Source: Valencia hispanica (lineage: Eukaryota > Chordata > Actinopteri > Cyprinodontiformes > Valenciidae). Taken from it: a stretch of DNA of 64,000 nucleotides. The notes beneath the pieces are model-generated. The model worked only from the letters and a program-made list of their open reading frames with translations. It made no database searches and was not told where the DNA came from. Of the stretch, positions 56,077-64,000 are shown in pieces. Both the position numbers and the translations under genes were made by a program. The DNA lies in contig OY747716.1 of NCBI GenBank assembly GCA_963556495.2, positions 16,938,540 through 17,002,539 on the forward strand, read 5' to 3'. Numbering within the stretch: the first letter of the stretch is position 1; each line of letters begins with the position of its first letter.

Positions 56077-58329
56077 ATGCCACCCTGGTGGGTGAGCCAT
56101 ATTGGCCTTAATAGAAACAACCAGCGAAAGGGAATGAAGACAACAGCAAGTACGTTTTAGTCACGTTTTAGAAATCCGCTAGAACTATGTTCCTGAATAG
56201 GCCTCAGCAGATCTCCATGTAGTCATGTACCTGCATGTGCTCCGTAGTAGCATATAGGCATACCACCCATCTCCCTCCCCCACCTCAAACACCAAAGCTG
56301 ACCTTCAGCCGCAGAGGCCAGACGAACAGCACAATAACCTGCAGCAACAGAAAACACAAATGCTTTCTGAAAGCTTTGGCACGGCACGTTCGCACAAAAA
56401 TGCCAAAATGTCACAATCTTCAAACTTGGTGTCCATAACAGTTTCTCTCTTCACCTTTGTGTGAAGGTTACCTGCACAAATCTAAGAGCGGTGACAAAGC
56501 TAGAGGTTTCTCAAGAAGGAACTGATTTTAGTTTAGAGGGCCTTACAAAAACATTCATTGCCCTTGAACTGGTTCACATTTTTCCATGTTAAAATCAGGA
56601 ATATGGACTTTCTGTTTATTGGTGATGTAATGGTACACAAAAATCACGGTTCGCTACGTTTCCGATACACTTCCTTCCAGAAAACTAAGTACAAATACAT
56701 ATAAAATTGGATTTTTTTTTGTGTGTTAGTTTGATCAGAATTAAGCAAAGAACATTTTTAAATTCTGGAAATGTATTTGATTTTATAATGTTTCATAAGT
56801 TTAAAAAGTTTGAAGCATAGAACTGACTGGAGATATGGCAGGATTTTTTTCAGATATAGCCAGGTTGGATGGAGAAGAAAACAATATAACCACTTGAAAA
56901 CAGTCAGTGTTAATGTTTACAAACGTTTAAATAGCCAATACTTTGACTATATTTGAGAATAAAATGTCAATCACTTTTGAGTTTTGATATTTTGACAACT
57001 TTGTCTCCCAGCTGTACCTGAATGTGGCATGGGCAGCTGTTGGGAATATCCCCTCTCATCAAAGGGGATTCCTAAGTAAAGGGTTTGGGCTGATTGGATG
57101 CTAATGGTACCCATTTGGATATCAGCTGGTTTTTCTCTAGTATCAGTGATGTTTCCATTCAGCTTGACATTGTTTCAGGTGAGTCATTCAGTGCAGAGCG
57201 TGTTATGGATCTTATTGCTGTTGAAAGATGCGTTCTGTGACAAAGTTCTGGCTTGGTCCATGTTTCTTTCTCCACGGTAGCTGCTTGAGAAACCTTAATG
57301 TTCCCACAGAGCACAGTTTAGTGATAGCTAAGAGTCCCCTGATTTGTTTTGGTCTCACGTTTTAAAGTTGCGCTGCTAAACGCAGAACTGAGCTCATTCT
57401 ATGTGTTCATGTAGAAAGCAGCACTGTATTCGAAAGTTGTATGTACCGAAGTGAAAAGGAAGCCCTTGCGTTTTGATGTCTATGGAAGAAACATAGTCTT
57501 ATCAAACCTTTTTTTAGACATTGAATTTTTATCCTGTTTGCAATTTTAAAAAAATGTACTCTAAATTCACCAACTAAAATTTGATCTGCAAAAACGTCCC
57601 TGCAAGTATTCACCAGCAGAAATTCATTTGCAAATGTGGTGACCTTATGGTGACCCAGGCGAAAGCGACCGGCTCTAGATGGAGTCCAGCCATGTTTGGC
57701 CGATCAAATCACGCCGCTTCGATCGCGGGAAACCTGTGCATTGGGCTGGTGCGTCTCTAAACGGTTAAATGGTTTGTGGACCTTTGTTGCGTGTTTGATG
57801 GCAGGTGACTGTGATCGACATTCGGTAACGGCTGAGAGGGAATGAAACAGGAAGAAGCTTCAGATTTATTTTACTGTTGTAGACACGCACAAAAAAAAGA
57901 ACGTAGCAAAGGTTTTCACAACTGAAAGGACACTTAACGTATATGAACAAATGAAAATCATGAAAAATGATCAATACAAAAGCAGTAAAGACATGAAGGA
58001 ATGATGATCCCACGTTCAGCCCGTTACAGTCATTTTGATTCAAAAACGAGCCCTGTAGTTAAAGTCTGTTGATCCGAAATAATGTGCAATTTAATGTGAA
58101 GAAGTTCTACAGACTAAAGATCTTTGGTTTTGCGGTTTTTCTCAGTCACTTTGGTGCATTTCTCACATCACTATGAACTTTTACACAACAGCTAGAGCAT
58201 TTCTCACAACAGTTCAAGCCGAAAAACCTAACTTGCCCCTACTCAAGTTTTCTCGCTTGTGACGGGGGCACCGCAAGGAATTTGTGCTTAGGGCACCCAA
58301 ATTGCGAGCACCAGCCCTGTTTGTACCTC
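56077..58329. other. intergenic DNA with Tc1 terminal scraps
   Basis: 56538-56610 ('caaaaacattcattgccctt' then 'cacatttttccatgtt') is a Tc1 terminal fragment. 56628-56700 ('gtaatggtacacaaaaatc') looks like an old DNA-element remnant. Nothing else is supported to 58329. Confidence 0.4.
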
Positions 58330-58995
58330 CCATGGAGCACAGACAAATCTATTATCTCTGAATGGAAAGAGTACCGTGCAGCTGGCATCCTACCATGACA
58401 TGGCTGTCCACGTAAACTGACAGGGCGGGCAGGAAAGAGCATTAATCAGATTAATCAGAGAAACAGCTAAGACGCCCAGGGCAACTTTGGAGGAGCTGCA
58501 GAGATCCAAAGCTTAAGTGGGAGAATTTCTCAACTGGAGAACTGGAGAAATATTCTCCTTATGAACGAATTGGAAGAAGAAGAAGAAGGCTATAAAGATG
58601 TTTGCAGGGGACACAGCAAATATGTGGAAGCAGGTGCTCTGATGAAATGTCACAGAAATTGAGCCTTTTGCTCCTACATACCAGAGGTGGCCCGAAAACA
58701 AAATCTGATCAGTGGTGGCAGCATCATGCTGAGGGGATATTTGTCTTCAGTACAAACTGAAACTGAATACAAATGAAAACTGAAAGTCAGTGGACTGTTT
58801 AAAGCCTACCCAATCTGAAGCGCTAGAGCCATTTAAAAAGAGAGAGGAACAAGTTTAGTCTATAAATGTGCAAAGCTGGTAAGACAAACCCCAACAAGAC
58901 TCATAATCGTTGCAGGATTAGTTGGTCCTACTGAGTATTTTACATGTCAAGGCGGCTATATAAATATGCAGGCCACACTCTTCAGATTTTTTGCA
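58330..58995 (+). pseudogene. Tc1-like transposase remnant, strongly decayed
   Basis: 'gaaagagtaccgtgcagctg' and 'ttggaggagctgcagagatc' correspond to the HTH/linker coding text of the family at 45973. 'ggtggcagcatcatgctg' is the GGGS(I/V)M block and 'atgtgcaaagctggtaagac' the C-terminus. Many indels. The end text near 58970 ('gcaggccacactcttcag') matches the 3' leader of that family. Confidence 0.65.
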
Positions 58996-59400
58996 AAATG
59001 GTCCCTTTTTCTTTCTTTCTTTTTTTATTTTTTAAAAGAGAGGGAACTCATTTTGCAAACTCTAATCCTAAAGGAAAATCCCAAATCCTTTTGCAACCCA
59101 AAACTCCTTTCAACAAGGAGAGACAGCAGGACATTAGTAACAGCAAGAAAGGCCCGCGGAGAGTTTTGTGTTCTTTCTCTCATCTGCATTCAGAAAAGCA
59201 TCTTGGTCTCTTAGCCCAGCAGTAAAGTTTCCTCTGCAGGCAGGGTGGCACACAGGGGGACAAGTTACAGAACAGAGATGCTGAACATCACCAAACTTGG
59301 ACGAGCTCTGTCTTGGAAGAGGAAGAACACAAGAAACGAATTTTTCTTCTTCTTCTTTTCAAGTGAGAGGAGTGAGTCAAACACCCGTGGTGGGTGAACA
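58996..59400. other. DNA upstream of the adarb2 promoter
   Basis: No repeats recognised beyond a short T/C-rich run near 59005. Probably proximal upstream sequence of adarb2. Confidence 0.35.
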
Positions 59401-59560
59401 AGGGCTGTGTGTGAGCTGGTGGGTGTCGCTGCTGATGTCACACCCCCTCGAACAGCCGCGATTGGACCCTAATTAGAAATCTCGGCAGCAAATAGATAAG
59501 CGTCCTGCATGATTGAGCCCAAAGTGGCTGATGCCAAAAAAAAAATTCTGCAGGGGCGGA
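59401..59560 (+). promoter_or_regulatory. adarb2: putative adarb2 core promoter region
   Basis: This lies just upstream of the CpG/purine-rich leader. It contains a CRE-like tgatgtca at 59433-59440 followed by caccccctcg, and a GC-box-like ggggcgga at 59552. No good TATA box is present at a fitting distance. The transcription start is not determinable from sequence; placement is inferred from the leader and first ATG. Confidence 0.4.
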
Positions 59561-59847
59561 GAGGAGAGGAGACGGAGCGGAGAGGAGAGGAGCAGACAGA
59601 GAGCTGCCAGGCTGCGCTGACAGCAGAGGTTTCCATCCGAGGTGCTGGAGGCGAGCTGGACTTTCTACAGCGACACCCTCCCAGGCGATAATACTTATAC
59701 AGAAAAAGAGAGTGTTTGTCTACATACGCAGAGAGAGAGGAAGGCAGAAGAAGAAGGAGAAGAAGAAGAAGAGAGGACGCGGCGTTGTTCGGAGAGGCGG
59801 ACGAGACAAGTACGAAGGAGAGTCGGCTCCAAGTTGCTCCTGCGCTG
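59561..59847 (+). other. adarb2: putative adarb2 5' UTR
   Basis: About 290 nt of GA-rich leader (repeats of 'ggagagga' and 'gaagaagaag') with no ATG in any frame, which supports use of the ATG at 59848. CpG frequency rises towards exon 1. The 5' limit is an estimate. Confidence 0.5.
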
Positions 59848-59950
59848 ATGGCATCCGTACTTGGGAACAGCAGCCGCGCGTCGGGCGCTCCGAGCGGCCA
59901 GGTCAGGTGCAAGCTGAAGCGGAGGAGGAGGAGGCGATCCAAGAGAAAAG
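59848..59950 (+). CDS. adarb2: adarb2 (ADAR3/RED2) first coding exon, R-domain
   Basis: ADARB2 is the brain-enriched, catalytically silent ADAR paralogue. It binds double-stranded RNA and, through an N-terminal arginine-rich R-domain, single-stranded RNA and importin; it restrains editing by other ADARs in the nucleus. This exon encodes 34 codons plus one base. It opens MASVLGNSS and ends in the R-domain KRRRRRRSKRK (residues 24-34), closely matching the vertebrate ADARB2 N-terminus as I know it. It ends aagagaaaag with a good donor gtacag at 59951, in phase 1, so the next codon begins with G. The ATG is the first in the leader, though its -3 base is C, a weak context. The dsRNA-binding and deaminase domains lie outside the window to the right. 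Identification rests on this short but distinctive peptide. Confidence 0.85.
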
Positions 59951-59981
59951 GTACAGACAACTTTCGTAGCCCCGTTCATTA

Positions 59982-59994
59982 CCCCCCCCCCCCC
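59982..59994. repeat. poly(C) tract
   Basis: 13 C in a row, 31 bp into intron 1. Confidence 0.9.
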
Positions 59995-60378
59995 TCTCCA
60001 TTCCGATTGAAGGGGCAGTTCGTGCGCACTTTCGCGGCAGCGGGGCGCATCGTTCGCTCCGGCGTTGCGCAGCGCTCCGCGACCTCCGCTCGTCTCGGCG
60101 GAGAAATGTGGCTTCTCTGTTGAAGACCCCGACGAGGAAAACAAATGTTGGCCGCCTTGTTAAGGTCAAGCGGGAAAATAAAGCGCAGCCGCTGTGTTTC
60201 AGCGACGCATGCAGTCTCTCTCCCCTAAAGTTTACTTCCTAATAAGATTAATATTACTACTTCTTCAAACAAGCTCTAAAAATATTAAGAGATTTTTTTT
60301 TAAGTACAATTTTAAGTATTTAAATGTATTACTAACTTCCTTATTGCAAATTTCTAAATGTTTTGAATCGTTAAATTT

Positions 60379-60382
<4 letters not shown>

Positions 60383-60453
<71 letters not shown>
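60383..60453. repeat. (TA)n microsatellite, ~71 bp
   Basis: About 35 uninterrupted TA units. Confidence 0.95.
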
Positions 60454-60457
<4 letters not shown>

Positions 60458-60988
60458 GTATAAGATCTAAACCCATATTTCATACCTAATTCCTAGTGGA
60501 GACACTGTACTCCATTAAAAAGGGAAAACCTAGACATTTGTGTGAACTATATTTAGATCTCTCAGAAAGATTGCAGGGATAATCCTAATAATTTTCCTAA
60601 TGGGTGCCCCTTTGCTCTCCTGTCTCTTCCATAAAATGTATTTTCTCCTCATGGCTGTATAAGTCGGGCACTCTCAGCACTGAAAAAGCCACATGTTGGA
60701 AGAATTACCATGGGTCAAAAAGGAAATAAAAAGAGCTGGGGAAAAATTTAATTTTCCCATCAAATATTTTATATATAGTTTTAATATGTTTCAGTTTTCT
60801 GCTACAGGTTTAATATTTCTAATCAGTTCATTGCTTTTAAAGGAGTCCAAATTGAAGTATACATTAGTGTAAGCAGACGACAAAGTGTAAAAACAATCAG
60901 TTGGATGCATAATGGAAACAGAAACGCATGCTGATTTCACTGACTTTTCCTCCCAACGCTGCAGCCAGCACTGTCATGGATTCTGACA

Positions 60989-61004
60989 GGGGGGGGGGGG
61001 GGGG
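60989..61004. repeat. poly(G) tract
   Basis: 16 consecutive G. Confidence 0.9.
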
Positions 61005-61273
61005 TTGTTTCATGGTAAACAAATCCCCCTGTGCGGTTGTATGCCGCCCTGCCAATACTATTGTATCAAATAGACTAATGCGTACTATGAAAAAAAATAA
61101 AAACAATATTACTACATGCCCCTCTGGCTCATGAAGCATTTGTACCTCGCCGCCTCTCACCGTGACACGCCAAGCTTTCTGTATTTCTACAGAACTGACC
61201 ACACTTTGCTCCATTGTTTGACTCAATCTGTGATTGTGGGGTTATTTCACTCTTATTTCGTGTTGCACTTAAA

Positions 61274-61308
61274 AAGAAGAAGAAGAAGAAGAAGAAGAAG
61301 AAGAAGAA
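61274..61308. repeat. (AAG)n microsatellite
   Basis: About 11 perfect AAG units. Confidence 0.95.
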
Positions 61309-61857
61309 AAGCAGCAGGATGACATTTTAGAAAGAAGCATTGGTGAAAGCTTCAATCCTGCAGCATATTGAAGGTTATTTCCTAAAGCATTTCAGCAATT
61401 ACCATTAAGATGTCAAAAGCAAAATTCATGCTCTAGCATCACGATAAATGACTGTATCTTTTGCCCGTTTCTTCGTCTTTAAGCTAATAAATGAAGGGGG
61501 TTCAGCTGCAGCACATTTAGTTGGATTTAGTTTTTCTGTGTCACTGATGATAACATGAAAAGGGTTCGTGCTGTTCGTGCTCGGAAGGTGCTGATGTGCT
61601 GTCCCATTTCCGTGGCGGAACGTGGAACGGAAAGCTCGGCACGCCTGTTGACGCATCTGGCTGCGACTGAACGCATAACGAGCTTCCATAAACACCTTTT
61701 CGCTTGTCATCAAAAGTGCAAAAAGCCGACGACCACAAACTTCATTTCCATAACCTCTTGATTTTTAATAGCCCAAGTAATTGAGACAAGGGAGACAATA
61801 CATAAAATATAGTGCCGAGGCAAATGTATTTACATAATGGAAACGGCAGAATTGGTT

Positions 61858-62045
61858 CCACAACATTAGGCATTGCATATGAGCGTCGCAGCAAACGCGG
61901 GCGCGCACATTAGCCGACGGGGCCTTTCGGGGTGTGTTTGCGAGGTGGGGGCTAATTTATCAGCGCTGCTGATTCACTCTGATAACACGGGACATTAAGG
62001 GGCCCGGCTCTGAGGGGCCGACTGGAAATGAACTGTGTCTGTGGC
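61858..62045. promoter_or_regulatory. candidate intronic regulatory element
   Basis: A CpG-containing, non-repetitive block with 'gctaatttatcag', 'cgctgctgattcactctgat' and 'gggacattaaggggcc'. It combines GATA-like (tgataa, ttatca) and homeodomain-like (taat) sites. It resembles conserved non-coding elements in texture only; conservation cannot be seen from one sequence. Confidence 0.3.
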
Positions 62046-62270
62046 CAGGGCTAGATCCCACACTTAGATGTTTCCCTCTTGTTTTATATGTGTTCTCAGA
62101 TTATCACCCCACAAACACACACACTTTAAACCTCAGCACAGATTATGCATAAACCTGACCAAATTCTTTTTTTTTTGTTTTTTTTCGCTTTCCTCCGTAT
62201 CGTATCAAATCTTTCCTCGGCAATGCCAAATGATTGTCATCTTCAGATTTTCACACAATTATTTCAAAGC

Positions 62271-62290
62271 AAAAAAAAAAAAAAAAAAAA
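62271..62290. repeat. poly(A) tract
   Basis: Run of about 20 A. Confidence 0.9.
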
Positions 62291-64000
62291 GTCAGAGGGA
62301 TTACTGCATGGCATTTAGGGTTTAATCTCTTGAAAAGGCTGCAGATTATTTGTAGATGGACTCGCTAAAACCTTTGTCTGTAAGCAGAATCTATTCTGCA
62401 GCTTCTATTAATTTTGCTTTAAAGTTTTCTCATTTTTTGATGGGCACAACAAATAATCCCAGAGTGAAGATTGAGGATTTATTTTATTTTTTTGGGCAGC
62501 CTGACACCATGCCGTTAATGCTTGGATTTCTAGAAATCACCGTATCCCCCCCAGCTTTACCTCAAAAGTGCCGAAGGCCCAGTTTTTTCTGTTGCTCGGA
62601 CTTCTCTCTGGATTGTTTTTGCGTTTCTTTACTACCCTGTCTGACCGGCCTTTTAATTAATAACAGCATTTTAATTTTCTCTAGTATCTCCGTAGGGATG
62701 CTGGTAACAGAAAATAAAGTCCTGTGCAGGAACATCTGAGTGGATGTGTCACAGGCCGGGTTTTTTTTTTCTCTTTTTTTTTTTATGAATGCACTCTGTG
62801 GATAAATAGCTGTCAATCATCTGCATACGCTTGGACTGTGGCAGTCCTTCTTCTTTATCCACAAAACTAAGCACCGCAGAGATTTATGTACCGACATTCC
62901 TTTTTATTTATTCTTTTTATAGGCACACTTATCAGCATGTAGTCCCAGTACAGTATATCAGCATGTCATCAACAGTGCCAAGGGGGAAACATGAAAAACA
63001 CAGTGAGTGTAACATAATTTATGTAGCAATTACTGCTTACGCCCTCATTCGCAGCCAGGCGGCAGCTGAGGAGTCCAGTTTGGGCTTTAAAGGGGGGATA
63101 GGGGGTTGGGGAGGGGTTACCCGGAGGCTGGATGGAAAAGATGAGGGTCAGGTCATGCAGGATGATAGGGGTCCTCCCACATCTCAGTCCCTCCCACCCC
63201 CCACCTTTTCCCTACAAAGATAGGTCCCTTATTGTGTGCCATCCACAGTAAAATAAGGGAGCGTGAACTGCAGGCTGTTCAGTTTCATCGCCGTCCCTTT
63301 TAGCGCTGCCGGCAGTGACAAAGGGGGAGTCAAGTCGAGGTCAGGCAGGAGAGCGGTTTTTAACATCCACAGAGCCGTATTTGGTTGTATTATCATGTCT
63401 AAGGAGCTGCTTCCGGCAAACAGTACAAAATGGGTTCATGTATTTTTTTCTCCACTTGAATTATCTAAGCAAATCTTATTTATTTTAAAGAGGAAGCCTG
63501 GCAACTTTTTGGAATCTCTTACTGTCATGGGAATTGTTATAAATGAAAATAATGTACAACTTCTTTCATCCGGCCCCTTCTATAGAAGGTTGCATTTTGC
63601 AAATATTTTGGCTGGTTTACACTAAGTCAGGAATTAGCTGGTTTCTGGTATGAAGCTATATCGAGGTTTTTGAAGTTATTTTAAACTCTCATGTGTAAAC
63701 CGGGTATTTTAAATGCGCATGTTTTGAGACTGTGGCGGAAATATTCAGACATGTTTACAGCCAACCAATACCTTCATATGAATTTTAAAACAGACCTGCA
63801 AGCATTCTTGGGTACAGGAGTAAAGGTATTTCAATTCATATTGTGAATGGTTGAGGTTATAAAACCATGAAAAAAAGGTATTTTGTTCTTTAAAAGTGGT
63901 ATAAAAGTCCTTCTGATGTAATGCCAGGGAAAGCTCTTGTAGTCTTGTATTATTTTAGCACTTTTTTTAAAATTAGGCATAGCATGTATGTTAAGCAGCG

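Larger units (their letters stand above)
59951..64000 (+). other. adarb2: adarb2 intron 1 (5' part)
   Basis: It runs from the donor gtacag to beyond the window. The first 200 bp are CpG-rich and belong to the promoter-proximal island. Contents: poly(C) 59982-59994, a long (TA)n 60383-60453, poly(G) 60989-61004, (AAG)n 61274-61308, poly(A) 62271-62290, and otherwise mostly non-repetitive DNA. Unlike the upstream 59 kb, no transposon remnant is recognised here, which fits constraint near a developmental/neuronal gene start. Confidence 0.7.

Noticed and set aside
59716..59847. An in-frame upstream extension of the adarb2 exon (STYAEREEG...).
   Set aside because: It begins with TTG, not ATG, and is a low-complexity GA-repeat translation. 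The first ATG in the leader is at 59848 and matches the conserved N-terminus.

Overview
The window is vertebrate nuclear DNA, most likely from a teleost fish. It has no operons or ribosome binding sites. It is crowded with teleost-type mobile elements: DD34E Tc1 transposons, RTE, L2 and Rex1/Babar-like LINEs, tRNA-headed SINEs, and hAT- and Harbinger-like MITEs. Its single host coding segment has a vertebrate splice-donor structure. I do not assign a species.

Only one host gene is recognisable. The first coding exon of adarb2 (ADAR3/RED2) lies at 59848-59950 on the + strand. It has a purine- and CpG-rich 5' leader upstream, and intron 1 runs off the right edge. Positions 1-59400 show no convincing host exon. 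This stretch is best read as the repeat-filled intergenic region 5' of adarb2, in which distal regulatory elements could sit.

Layout. 1-8 kb: AT-rich DNA with decayed Tc1 and L2-like pieces. 8-14 kb: two Rex1/Babar-like LINE copies flank a GC-richer region of proline/serine coding-like minisatellites; the second LINE has lost the middle of its reverse transcriptase to a 27-bp repeat array. 14-23 kb: mostly unique DNA with SINEs and a 730-bp foldback-like MITE. 23.2-27.0 kb: a GC-rich, poly(A)-tailed retroelement inserted in opposite orientation into an older copy of itself, with a 16-bp target duplication. 29.3-34.2 kb: one SINE is cut in three by two DNA-element-like inserts, a 3.9-kb element with 174-bp terminal inverted repeats and a 0.67-kb Harbinger-like element. 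35-39 kb: MITEs and LTR-like remnants. 39.4-42.3 kb: an RTE LINE bounded by a perfect 18-bp duplication. 42.5-44.9 kb: a young Tc1 element with 200-bp inverted repeats and one frameshift, nested in an older Tc1. 45-59 kb: more Tc1 debris, a hAT MITE with a perfect 8-bp duplication, a Ty3/gypsy reverse transcriptase scrap and further MITEs. 59.4-64 kb: adarb2 promoter, exon 1 and the start of intron 1.

The mobile-element genes are nearly all broken. The youngest by appearance is the Tc1 at 43.0-44.6 kb. The best candidates for undescribed biology are the 3.9-kb inverted-repeat element at 29449-33359 and the self-nested GC-rich retroelement at 23931-26544. Family names given here come from pattern recognition and no search was run.
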